A DNA stretch of 64,000 nucleotides from Cerrena zonata (Eukaryota; Basidiomycota; Agaricomycetes; Polyporales; Cerrenaceae). The notes beneath the pieces are model-generated. The model was not told the DNA's origin. It made no database searches and saw only the letters and a program-made list of their open reading frames with translations. Below, piece by piece: positions 51,176 through 62,073 of this stretch. The DNA lies in the NCBI GenBank assembly GCA_038087015.1, contig JASBNA010000061.1, positions 124,001 through 188,000 of the forward strand, read 5' to 3'. The position numbers were made by a program, and so were the translations under genes. The stretch's first letter is position 1; every line of letters begins with the position of its first letter.

Positions 51176-52621
51176 CTATTCATATAACCAATCTTGAATT
51201 CTATAAGCTATATACTCTAACCACGGTATTTGTTTCCATCCTTCAATATTTGGTTCTGAATACTCGGTTGACCAAATTGATCTTTTCTCTTCTTCATAGA
51301 CATAGTCAAGTAAGTTATCATTATTTCCTCCGATTGTCTTGAATGATACTGTAATGTATAACAATAACTTGAACATATTCAATATGATGATAGTTGTGAA
51401 TAGCAATGTTATCGAATTGATAAATATCATTCCAAAATTCTTATGTTCTCGTTGGTACTTATGATAAATGTAAAATTGTTTGATGAATGGAAGGTTTCGT
51501 AAGAATTTTTCAAGCTTTTCACTCTTTCCATTATTAAAAGATGGCTTGAGCTCTAATTTAGCTTTTAATCCATCTATTAAATCTTTTTGTCTGATCAAAC
51601 TTTGATTCAACTCTAGGGTTAATTTTTGATTAGATTCATCTTGTTTGGTAAATTTCTTAATATCTCCTTGGTACTTTTCACATACTATTTCGAGTTCTTT
51701 AATCCATATTTCTTGCTGTGAATTCTTATTTATAAGTTCTTTGATCATTAGCCTTTCATTTTGATCATTTGGATTCTTATTATACCGTTTATTTTCTAAT
51801 TGTGATTCAAGAGCTTCAATATATTTGGTCAAATTTAATTTATTATTATCAAATTCCATAAGCTTGGATTTCTGTCGTCTATTTTCTAAACTAAGACGAC
51901 TATTTTCATCTGATATCATTTCGATTTGCTTCTCTCGTTCATTGATCTGCTGATCTTTGATTTTCAATAATCTTCGAAGTTCATTCAATTCTCTATTGTT
52001 GTTAAATACATTTGTCTCCGTTGCATCTCTTGATCTTAACCTTGAACTTAGCTTGACCGGAGAAATTGGTGGCGATATGATCGATTTGAAATCATGTCTG
52101 GTTGATGTTGGGTTTCTTCGGCTTGAATAATTGGTTTTGTCTGTTAAATCGTTATATAATGATGGTGCTGAATTTATTGGTTTCGTAGGAAAGTCCCTTT
52201 TACTAGCTCGGTCTGTGCTATAGGGCGATAATGGCTTTCTAAAAGAAGCTTGAAGCCTGATGGAATCATCGTATATCCTGGTTCTCTCATGATTTCGAAT
52301 CATTCTTTGTAATTCCAGTGATGTTATGCCAGATCGTTCTCTCAAAAATACCTCTAAATTCGGCGCCAGCACTAATTTACATAAAAACTTGCTCAATTCA
52401 ACTTTATGAAGCTTCGAAGTAGGTGATCTTTCTGCCATATCCTTTAACATCTGTAGTTCTTCCATATTAAGCAAGGTTTTAACTGATAAAAACACCTGAA
52501 GTTCCTGGATAAAATCAAATACTTGATACATATTGATGTATTCCTTATTAGCTGACCTCAGCACCGTATTATTCCAGCATATCCTGACAACATCATCTGT
52601 TATTCCTGAAGCATAACTCAT
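51176..52621 (-). CDS. coiled-coil protein with C-terminal membrane anchor, Mps2-like
   Basis: A 481-residue protein with an N-terminal helical domain (residues 1-110, including NMYQVFDFIQELQVFLSVKTL), a Ser/Thr/Arg-rich linker, a long coiled coil (about 205-370, starting NRELNELRRLLKIKDQQINE), a single membrane segment (FGMIFINSITLLFTTIIILN, about 392-411) and a short tail with conserved-looking aromatic residues (EGWKQIPWLEYIAYRIQDWLYE). This order resembles Mps2, the nuclear-envelope protein that anchors the yeast spindle pole body, but sequence similarity is weak by eye. It could be another nuclear-envelope or SNARE-like coiled-coil protein. The gene itself is secure. Confidence 0.5.
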   Translation of the reverse strand: MSYASGITDDVVRICWNNTVLRSANKEYINMYQVFDFIQELQVFLSVKTLLNMEELQMLKDMAERSPTSKLHKVELSKFLCKLVLAPNLEVFLRERSGITSLELQRMIRNHERTRIYDDSIRLQASFRKPLSPYSTDRASKRDFPTKPINSAPSLYNDLTDKTNYSSRRNPTSTRHDFKSIISPPISPVKLSSRLRSRDATETNVFNNNRELNELRRLLKIKDQQINEREKQIEMISDENSRLSLENRRQKSKLMEFDNNKLNLTKYIEALESQLENKRYNKNPNDQNERLMIKELINKNSQQEIWIKELEIVCEKYQGDIKKFTKQDESNQKLTLELNQSLIRQKDLIDGLKAKLELKPSFNNGKSEKLEKFLRNLPFIKQFYIYHKYQREHKNFGMIFINSITLLFTTIIILNMFKLLLYITVSFKTIGGNNDNLLDYVYEEEKRSIWSTEYSEPNIEGWKQIPWLEYIAYRIQDWLYE

Positions 52622-52870
52622 CTTCGCCTTGGGAGAATGGCCAGCTTTGTCTTTCTAATTGACGTCTTCTTCGATATTTGTTTACTTTCATTAGTTTTTT
52701 TTTTTTTTTTGCGCTTTTGAAGAATCGCGTACAAATGGCTGAAAATTAGTAGTATTTATACAAATCTATTAATGCTATTTATACAGGTTAATGATGTAGT
52801 TGAAAAGGTGGAAATAATACATATGAGAAGGAAAGAGCCAGTATGTCCAAGGAAGACATGGGTAGATGGA

Positions 52871-55800
52871 TTAGGAGTTCGAAACTGGTGTGATTTCGTC
52901 ATTTTTTATTCTGTCTGCTTGGAAACTGTTGTTAAATTCTTGTTTAATGGCCGTGCTTGCATCTGAGAGGCCAGGGGTAGGGTTGGTTACTTTGTTAGAG
53001 TATTCTGCTGTGGGAGCGGACTCATAAATGGGTTGTTCGTTTGGAGTGGGTCTTTCTGCTTCAGATTCATCGATTCTGGTTGCAAAAATTGGTGGCCCAT
53101 TGATAACTGGCTTGGATTCTTCTGGACCAAGTTGGGATTCATTATCTAACTTTAACAATGCTCTGGTGTCTGCCAATAAGGCGATGAACAAATCTTCAAT
53201 CAATATGGGGGCACCGTAAAGTTTTCTCAAGGTGAACTTAAGCCTACTGATTTTTTCTTTCAAAGAGACTGAGCTTCCTTTGATTTTATAAGAGATTTCC
53301 TTGAATAAAGATTCATTGCTTTTCATTTCATCGATAAACTTATTCAACTTGGTTAGCTCGTTCGAAGGATGGACTTTAAATGTCTTGATATGGTCGACGG
53401 TTTTGATTAGATCCTCAATACTTGCTTGGCCTTTGAGGAATGAGTCCTTTGTTTCGTTTGAATCAATGAGCTTACATATAGGGCACGAATAACTATCGTC
53501 CTCTGACGCATTTGGATCACTTTGATCATCCTCGGGCTCTCCAACGCATACATTGTGGTACCATTCATTGCATTGGTCACACTCAATCATAGTGCCGTAT
53601 TCATATTCTCGGCATAAGCAATAAATCATGGGCAAGCGTTCTTTCTCTTCATGGTTTGCCTCAACAATGTGTTCTTGTTTGATTTCAGCTTGTCTATTCA
53701 AGTTCTCCTGAAGAACAGCATAAGACGAAGACTTTTCGTAAACATCAGAATCAATTGCGAAGTTGAATTCACTCTTTAACAAAATCATTTGCAAAAAATT
53801 GATGAAGTCAGTGTTTAGAGAGTTTCGAGGGTTGATTTCATCGTGAACATCTTTAGGAATATTCAGTCTGTCAAAAGTAGTGATGATCGGGTAATTCTTA
53901 AATTGGGCCCAGATATCGTTAACCAAATTTTCAGTGAGTGCTAAATGATGCAGTAACTTGGATGTGTCGAACTTGAGGTCAGATTCGTCGATCAGTGACT
54001 TTAATTGTTTTAATTCATGGTAAAGAAACTTAGATTCGACAGAAGAGTCTTCAAATTCATTGAACTTTGTGATCAAATCTGTATTACTACTCAAGTGAAT
54101 CATACGATCATAAGTTTCTAAATCAACAAATAATCGATTGCTACCTTCTGCTCGAACTCTTCGCTCAATCTCTTTGATTAAAGAATGAAGCTTGGTTGTA
54201 TCAACAAGATTAGCATAGCAAAATCCATTTAAAAACTCGCTGCAAGACTTCATAAAATCCACACTGTTCTTGATGAGTAGCTCAATTTTTTGTACTTTGT
54301 CAATCGAATCTTTACCCAAATTTTTCACACCTTCTTCGAAAAAACTCTTCAAATGACTCAAAGTAAAGTGATACTTTTTATCGCTAAACGGATCACCACC
54401 AGATATTATGATTTCATAAGTCTCATTCCATTTCAAAATATTTCTGATTCTTGTTATGAAATTCAAACTTGGCAAGGATGTTCCAAAGGACTCACCAAGA
54501 TTAATCAAATCATCAAATTCATCTATGTTTTTATTCAGTTTAGCGATGAGTAGTTTACATGCTCTATCGAAATTTTCAATTTCATTTTTGAACTCGATTA
54601 TCTTTTCAAATTCAGGACAAGTAAAATTGCACTGTGGAATTTTACTGACAAGCTCTATTAATTTATTCAATGTTTCCGGGTTTGCTTTCGTCTCATTGTC
54701 ACTTGAAAAAGATGAGGGGTTATTGCTTCGTATCCTTTGTTGATGTTTTATTGTTAAAATATTTTGACATTCTTCAATAAATGCATTGGAAGTGTTAACA
54801 AATGATCTCAAATTTTCAATATATCCCTTGAAAATGTTTAACTTTAAAATGTCATCGGTAGAATCAGCTGTCTTGGTGGTGTCATCCACAAAGGATGAAT
54901 CGAGTAGAGATAAATAATTTGATGAAGAAATTGTTGCATATAATTTTTCTCCTTCTGTTAGCAAGAGCTTATAGTTTTTTAAAGGTAATTCAGAGTTTGA
55001 CTTCATAAGCTCCTCGTAAGAAGACATCCATTGACAGTAATCGGAAGCATAATTGCTCAAAATCTTATAAAATCCTTTAAGCTTATCATCAGAGTAGAAA
55101 ATATGAAGCTCGATTTTGATAGACGGATTACCAATAATTTGAGGAATCTGAGAAGAGCTTACTTTATCTTTTGCCAAAGTCTCGATTTCTAAATATTCCA
55201 AAAAACTTTTGAGAGTCAAGTTAAAATTTTGACGAGTATCAGAATCAATGAGAACAATTTTGGAAGGAAAGGTATTAGCTAGGGAATCATCCGAAATAAT
55301 ATCCACATCTCCTTGACTTTTTTCATCGATAAGAATTTCTTTCAAATTCATAACTTTGTCTCTCACGATTTTTCTTAACAGTAGTTCTTCACTATAAATA
55401 TTAGTATAGAGTGTTAAGACTTTTTCATAAACATCAGAGTTGAAATGGATGTAGTTCGAATTACCAGAATCATAGATTTGAGCAATATTAGTTAATAATC
55501 TGAAGGTGGAAAAGTTAGGTAATACCGATTGCTTTTCGAGCCAGCCTTCACCTTCCAAAGCATAATCGAGCCAAGAGCTTGTAGCAAAGTTGACCTCTTC
55601 ACTCAAATTTAAGCCAAAAGAAATCGTAGAGCTATAAGTTTTGGGAAACTTGATGACTAATTCACCTGGTTTTTGAACTGTTGAAGTATACTTAATTCCC
55701 TTCTGCCTCAATAGATCAGGTGAAATCATAAAATCTTGATTCAAAGAAATCTTTTTGTTTTGCTTTTTATGATCAATGAAAGCTTGAAAATGAGGATTTG

Positions 55801-58509
55801 AATGAGCTGCTCTGGTTTCAGGGAAAGGGTTTATAATATTTTCTAATGAATTAATCAAAGCTTCATATTCGACATTGCCAATATTTGGATCACTATTGAA
55901 AAAATCCATCAATTGATCATAATTCCAATTCTCGTCTCCAGTATTCAAATTGACCCTGCTTTTATTAGACTGGTTGACTTCTTCTATCAATTCCTCAAAT
56001 CTTTCAAACTCTGACTCTGGAATAAAGTACCATTTTTTTTCACTGCCAAAGAATTGATAATTAGCTAGTTGTGTAAAATGATCTTCACACTTCCAGTTTT
56101 CTGTACTAAAGGTCATACCAATGTTCAATACCGGGTTAACCAAATCCTGATTATTAATGTCATTTTCTGATAGTGAACCTAATAAAGAATTTGGTAATAC
56201 GGGTATATTATGTAAGTTCCAAGGATTTAAAGAAGCGTAAGTCAACTTTGAAATATAATCTGGAGAGTTTAGATATGAGACTTCATTACTATTGAAAATA
56301 AATGTTTGCTGTTGATTAATATCATTGATTGGGGAGCCTTGCTGAGCAGATATAAAATTATTGGAGGTGCCGGTACTTTGGTTATGCTGACTCCAGTTAG
56401 GAGAGGTATGCTGATGGCTGTTGTCATTTTTTATTTGGTGAATAATTTGTTCTTGACTTGGTTGAGGTGACTGATTTATTGAAGCGTAATTATTTATACT
56501 TCCCACTAAACTGTAGACACTATGTGTTTGGGTATAGCTATAGGTTGTGAGTTGGTTTTTATAATTAAGAAAGTCATCACCAATTTTAGCAAATCCAGAC
56601 CCATTGATTAAGCTTGTTAGTCCAACTCCATTTTCCAATTCTAATCCATCATTTGACAATAGATCAGACAAATTAGCCATCTTATGCTTATTTGAAACTG
56701 AATTCCAGTATAGTTTTTCGAAAGTTTTGATATCAATCGCATTCCTTTCTAGAATGGAAGACTCTGCAGAATCATGAGAACTATGTTTATGAGAATTACC
56801 ATATTGTTTGTGTTGATGATATTGGTGTTGGTTATTACTGGCGTGTGAATGATGATGTGAGTTACCATTTTGATGAGTATTATTATGAGAAGTACGTTGA
56901 TATAAATTTGGATTTTTAGCGAAGGACGATTTATGGCGTGTTAGTAGGAATTCTTGAAACTTCGTATCTTTTTCCATGAATTGTCTTAATGAGTAGTTTG
57001 AACCTTGCTTTCCATTTGACTCTAATCTCGACTTATCTTGATACCAAGACTGATTTTCCAAGTATGACTTGAGTAAATGGTTAACTTGAGACTGAGGGGT
57101 TATAGGACATTGTACACGTTCTTCCGGGTCTCTTCTTCGATTGTCTGGTTTTTTGGAGTCTTCTATAGGCTTTTCATCTATGTTCTTGAAAGAAAATACA
57201 TTAGGTTGTTTGACATCAATTAAATGAGGGCTATTTAAAAGAATACCTTTCGATGATTTCAATTTAATAGATCTTTTAAAATCTTTCGAGGAGCCTAGGA
57301 TCAAAGGGATGTTTTCAAGTTTAGCCTTTTTGGATTTATGAGTTTCGTATCATTGGGTTTTTCTTCATTCAATAGATGTTTACCATTTTTATTAAAGCTG
57401 TCATTTTGTATAGTATCTGATTTAGGTTCTTCGATCCCTGCCAAACCAAATTTTGCATCGCCCAACAGACATTCAAACGGGTATAAGATTCTAAAATATG
57501 AAGCTTTCAAAGAACTACTTAAACTTGTCATGATTTTACCTTTGTAACCAAGTTCTCTACCTATTTGGGCCCATAACTTTCTATTAACGACTTCGGCGTA
57601 GCCACCTCTCATAACTACAGACCTAAATAGTCTGTAAAGGTCGATCGGTCTTTTGTCAATCATTGGTAGTTTATTTAAGAACGGAGGAAGCTTATTTTTT
57701 GCAGACTTCGGGTCTGATTCTTTGGAAGCTTGTGGCGAAGCTTCTGATGCTTGAAAAGGTGGTGAGCCATTGATTTGAGTACTTTCTGGAGACATGATTG
57801 ATTGGAAAGGCAGGTTTCCATTAGACTGCGATATCGGATACGTAGGTAAGAAGCCACCATTTTGGTTCGTTGCAGGTACGTTTTGATCACTTTCTGGTTT
57901 ATTTCTATCTTTTTGTTTCTTTAAGTTTTGAATATGAAATTTTATAAGTTCATGATGAAATAGTAATCTATTTTCAAGCTCATTATGACCAGGGTTATTC
58001 AAAAGCTTATTTGATTGAAACATGAAAAAGTCAGGATTCAACTGAAAACTATAACGAAATAGATTTTCAAGGTTTTCAGGGAGAATTAATTTTATTGCCC
58101 CATGCTTTTGACCCAATTCTTTGAAAGATTCAATGATCTTTATTGGATCATTGCAGTCATCTGGGTCTAACTTCAATGCGGGTATTTCATCTTCTTTCTC
58201 ATCTTCCTTCTCCTCTTCCTTTTCATCCTCCTTTTCATCTTCCTTCTCAACTCCTTTCCCATCAGCAGCAATATCAGTCACGATGATTCTGTTTTGAAGA
58301 TGGAAAAAATCAACCGGGAATACTGCTTTGGTCTTCTGTTGAGTTGAGTTAAAAGGATGATGATTCAAGTTGGAAGTTTGATTATTAAATATCACTAGTT
58401 TATTGTCTTTGGTTTGTTTGTAGTTTTTAAGATCCGGTAGATTAGTTCCATGATTGAAAAATCTTGGAGATTTCGGAAAATTACTTATCCCAAGATCTTC
58501 GGATGACAT
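52871..58509 (-). CDS. ECM5: ARID/JmjC/PHD chromatin protein Ecm5, with one frame break
   Basis: Ecm5 is a KDM5-like protein in the Snt2-Ecm5 (Snt2C) complex with Rpd3 histone deacetylase. From the ATG at 58509 a JmjN-like segment and acidic linker lead to an ARID domain (KRPIDLYRLFRSVVMRGGYA, LWAQIGRELGYKG). The frame breaks at the A5 run (plus-strand T run 57327-57331); one more A gives NPKKAKLENIPLILGSSKDF and continues. A JmjC region follows (GMTFSTENWKCEDHFTQLAN, KKWYFIPESEFERFEELIEE). The iron-binding HxE of active KDM5 enzymes reads KCE, so it is probably not a demethylase. Helical PLU-1-type regions and a PHD finger (YCLCREYEYGTMIECDQCNE to SCPICKL) complete it. Corrected length is about 1879 residues, longer than the Saccharomyces protein (1411). 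Confidence 0.87.
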
Positions 58510-59517
58510 TATAGCGAAAACTGTATCTCTTAACAACTAATTATCATTAGCATACAAAGAAATGAAAAGTTTGAGTTTTCACGTTTGAACGATTTTGTAT
58601 ACTAAAGCAAAATGAAATGAAATTAAAGAATCTAATTCCTTTACAAGATACTCAAGATAAAAAAGATGAAGATAGAACTAGAACTAGAGCGTCACAGCCT
58701 GGAGAATAAACTGATAAACAAAAATGAAGAACTTCCTTATTTTACCTTTTTTTCAATATTCCCTTAGTTTTTCTCTCAACAATCAAATTCAGGTTATAAC
58801 TTTTTTTCTGCCTTTTTTTTTTGTTTTGTTAGTGGTTTTTTTTTCATGTAAGAAATTTTTCAGTTTGATCTCTTAGGCTTCAAGGACATGGAATGAAAGC
58901 TATTCGGCTGTCTATTGGCATTGTTATCGTGGAGGTGCTAAGGTGTTGTTGCAATAAGAGGAATATGAGATAATGCCGACTAAAGTTGTAATTGAACATA
59001 AGATTTGTAATGAAACATAAGATTTGCAATGAAACATAAGGTTTGCAATAGAATATAAGATTGGTGATGGAATACTTTATTCCATATGGATTGGAAACCG
59101 AATTGATAAACAATATTCAATGGGGAAACAGTTGTTCTAGATTGCACGGACATAACTGGAGAAAAGTGAAAAAAAAAACGAAAAGCCAAATTTGCTTATA
59201 TTTCTCCACTATAATTTGTTGAGATCATTTTCAATTACTCAAGTATTCTTCGGGTACCACTCTTGTCAAATGACATGGGCTGTCATTGGACGGAAAAAGG
59301 TAAGATTTTTGGATTTTTTTTTGTTGAAAAACCGATTTTTGAAGAAAAGCCAAATATTTAAGTTGCATTACAAGCTTGGAATATATTTATTATGGAATAA
59401 GCGCCTCTTGTCTTTAATTCTTTGCTTCTTTTAAAATTTTAAAAAGGATACTGTTTCGAAGCATCCTTGGTAACTTTGTTGATGTGTACACTTTTTTTTG
59501 AAAAATTGCACGAATTT
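58510..59517. other. intergenic region between ECM5 and tRNA-Ser
   Basis: About 1 kb with no convincing protein gene. It contains T runs near 58800-58860, a 19-base tandem repeat (listed separately) and AT-rich sequence up to the tRNA. An 80-codon frame near 59192 looks like chance. Confidence 0.45.
58994..59069. repeat. 19-base tandem repeat, four copies
   Basis: The unit AAACATAAGATTTGCAATG occurs about four times with one to five changes per copy (AAACATAAGGTTTGCAATAG, AATATAAGATTGGTGATGG), between ECM5 and the tRNA gene. Non-coding and of unknown significance. Confidence 0.7.
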
Positions 59518-59599
59518 GGCAACTTGTCCGAGCGGTTAAGGAGATAGACTTGAAATCTATTGGGCTCTGCCCGCGCAGGTTCGAGTCCTGCAGTTGTCG
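59518..59599 (+). tRNA. tRNA-Ser (anticodon UGA)
   Basis: An 82-base class II tRNA. The acceptor stem GGCAACT pairs with AGTTGTC (one G-U pair), the D arm is TCC/GGA around GAGCGGTTAA, the anticodon stem is ATAGA/TCTAT with loop CTTGAAA giving anticodon TGA (reads UCA), the long variable arm is GGGC-TCT-GCCC and the T arm is GCAGG-TTCGAGT-CCTGC, with discriminator G. There is no intron. It is a normal UCA-decoding Ser tRNA, not the Ser-tRNA(CAG) that reads CUG in this clade. Confidence 0.96.
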
Positions 59600-59602
59600 T
59601 AA

Positions 59603-59613
59603 TTTTTTTTTTT
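59603..59613 (+). terminator. RNA polymerase III terminator of tRNA-Ser
   Basis: A run of eleven T residues starting four bases after the tRNA 3' end, the standard Pol III stop signal. Confidence 0.9.
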
Positions 59614-59721
59614 CAAAATGTCTCTTGCTTTTTGCAATCGACTTGATATGGGTTTACTTTACAAGGTAGATTTGATTAAGATTTTATAATACATTAGTTT
59701 GGTATAAGTATATACTTTGAT

Positions 59722-61875
59722 CTATATTAAGCCACTCAAGGTTAATTTTTCTAAGAAAGGAGATAAGTCGTCCTTCCGAATTTCGATAACAGAACTATCG
59801 AAACTATCAATCCTAACTTTTGCTCCTGAAGTAGTAGCAGTCTTTTGAAATGCAATACTAAAGGTGTTTAATCTAGTAGTTAAGGTAGACTCATCAATAA
59901 GGTTATTATCAATTTTTTCCCCTAGTTTTTCCTTTTGTTTACGTAAAAGTCTGGCCCGAGTGGCATTATTCATTCCTCTTGGATATTTTGGGGCCAAACC
60001 AATGACTAAGTAGGTATCACTTGAAACGTCCAAACTGGCAACAACCAATGGTTTCAAGGATTTGATATTATTTTCATCGAAATTACTGAATTCAAGTTCT
60101 GTTATATTTTCCAATAACCAAGAACCTAATTTAGATAGGATTAAAGGATTATTAAAGATATTCAAATCGGGAATTGATCCATCATTCAAAACACATAATC
60201 TATAAAGTCTTAAATTTTTTATTAGTTTTCTTTCCAATAATGACATACCGGTTTTGAAAATAATTTGTTGAATTTGTTTTGCATGATCTAAACCTTGTAG
60301 AAGTAAATCAAGTCCCTTTAATTTTTTAAAATTTGAAATTGAGTTATTCATTGATGAGTTTAATTTTTTTATATTATTTGAAGAGCCATTATTCATACTT
60401 AATGCATCCCAAGAAGACCAAAAATTATTTACCCATATTTTTTCTTTTTCCGCTATTTTTGAATTAATATCGTCATCATCGTTTGTTGTTTCATTGTCAT
60501 CATTAGTTTTATTAGTATTATTAGTATTATTAGTATCTTCTAATAATCTTTTATCACACTCAAGTAGAGCAGTTAATGATTCAACACATTCCATTGCTGA
60601 TAATTGACCTGCAAAACCAAAAGTTCTGATGAAACCATCTCTTACAATACCTTCTAAGCCATAACTTGGTAAATATTCTGCAAATATTATTGGTAGTTTT
60701 TTCTTAATATTAATATCCATATAAAGCCATTTCTGTTGAGCAATTGATAATGAAACTCCCATTTTAGCAAATAATTTATGTAAACGTTTTTTACCATCTT
60801 CTGTCCATAAATTTAATTTTGAATTTACATGAGAAGAATAGAAAAATGAATCATATAAAGTCCAATGACGTAATAAAAATAAGTGATAATCTTTTTCAAT
60901 TGATAAAGTAGTAGTATCAGCGGTTTTATTATCAGTTACTAATTGAGGATTATTAAAAGGATTCAATCTTATAACTTCATCTTTGAAAAGGGGTTGAATT
61001 TTATCGTAAACTTCTGGGTAGTGATTATCTAAAGAGGAAGTACCAATTATAGAAAGCCATAAATTTTCGATATTTGCTTCACCAATCGAACCAAGTAGTG
61101 CGTAAATTGTAGCGGTTGTTGATGTTATTATAGTGGTACCTTGATTATAATAAGAAGAGATATCATCTTCCCATTTCGAAATATTTTTTCTACGTTGACG
61201 TTTTAAAGTTTTCAGTTGATCTTCAATTTTTTGACGTTTACGATTTGACGTTTCATCATCGGAGAGTATTGTAATTTCCTCTTCTTCTTCTTCCTCTTCT
61301 TCTTCTTCACTTTCACTTTCTTCGGACGACACGTCTTCCGCGTCACATAATTTTTCATAAGATTCTTTTTCATTAGTTAAACTAGAATCAATATAACCGT
61401 CATCAAAACAAACTATCATATCTGAACCGAATAGATTATCTAAATTCCAAGGTCTATGACCATCGAGAATGAAGATTTTTCTTTTCAATTTCTTCAAATT
61501 GAATATGGGATCGTTCTGTAAATCATGGCTTAAAGAATCAATATCTGGAGGTAAATCATCAATAATATAATCGTTGGAGTTAATTTCAAAAAAACTTTCT
61601 AGATCCAACATAGCGCCACATCCTATCAATATAACATTGGAAATCTCGGCGTCTAACTTCGAATAATGACTTTTCAAATCAGTATAACCCACCACTGGAA
61701 TTAATTGATATTGGATTAAATTTTTTTTAAAAATAATGCTTAAGATTTTCCCCGTGCAAATGCTATCAATATCAAGACACGAAACAAAGATGATTAGTTT
61801 ACATGTCGAATGCGACGAGGAAGTCCTCTTGATTTCTTGGAAGACTCTCGCATAGTCTGGCGGTGATATGTACAT
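59722..61875 (-). CDS. CDC45: replication initiation protein Cdc45
   Basis: Cdc45 joins MCM and GINS to form the CMG replicative helicase. From the ATG at 61875 (MYISPPDYARVFQEIKRTSS) the DHH-like N-terminal block reads LIIFVSCLDIDSICTGKILS, IQYQLIPVVGYTDLKSHYSK and IFILDGHRPWNLDNLFGSDM, all characteristic of Cdc45. An acidic loop (about 190-215, SEESESEEEEEEEE) and a bipartite basic segment follow, as in other yeasts. Later blocks include LSIAQQKWLYMDINIKKKLP and YGLEGIVRDGFIRTFGFAGQ. Length is 717 residues against 650 in Saccharomyces, with the extra mostly in Asn/Thr/Asp-rich low-complexity loops near 440-460. Confidence 0.95.
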   Translation of the reverse strand: MYISPPDYARVFQEIKRTSSSHSTCKLIIFVSCLDIDSICTGKILSIIFKKNLIQYQLIPVVGYTDLKSHYSKLDAEISNVILIGCGAMLDLESFFEINSNDYIIDDLPPDIDSLSHDLQNDPIFNLKKLKRKIFILDGHRPWNLDNLFGSDMIVCFDDGYIDSSLTNEKESYEKLCDAEDVSSEESESEEEEEEEEEEEITILSDDETSNRKRQKIEDQLKTLKRQRRKNISKWEDDISSYYNQGTTIITSTTATIYALLGSIGEANIENLWLSIIGTSSLDNHYPEVYDKIQPLFKDEVIRLNPFNNPQLVTDNKTADTTTLSIEKDYHLFLLRHWTLYDSFFYSSHVNSKLNLWTEDGKKRLHKLFAKMGVSLSIAQQKWLYMDINIKKKLPIIFAEYLPSYGLEGIVRDGFIRTFGFAGQLSAMECVESLTALLECDKRLLEDTNNTNNTNKTNDDNETTNDDDDINSKIAEKEKIWVNNFWSSWDALSMNNGSSNNIKKLNSSMNNSISNFKKLKGLDLLLQGLDHAKQIQQIIFKTGMSLLERKLIKNLRLYRLCVLNDGSIPDLNIFNNPLILSKLGSWLLENITELEFSNFDENNIKSLKPLVVASLDVSSDTYLVIGLAPKYPRGMNNATRARLLRKQKEKLGEKIDNNLIDESTLTTRLNTFSIAFQKTATTSGAKVRIDSFDSSVIEIRKDDLSPFLEKLTLSGLI

Positions 61876-62073
61876 GGTCAAAGAGCAGAGTAGTAATGAA
61901 TCATAAATAAATAACAGACGCGTTTATATTTTCATCAACCAGTTTGTTTTTGGTGTACGGGTTTGGTGATGGTGGCATCTACAACATCTACATCAGGCAA
62001 GTATTAATACATCAATGAAATGAAACGTACATGTTCGAGTCAACGAATGAAGAATTGAAAAGAGAGAGAAGAA

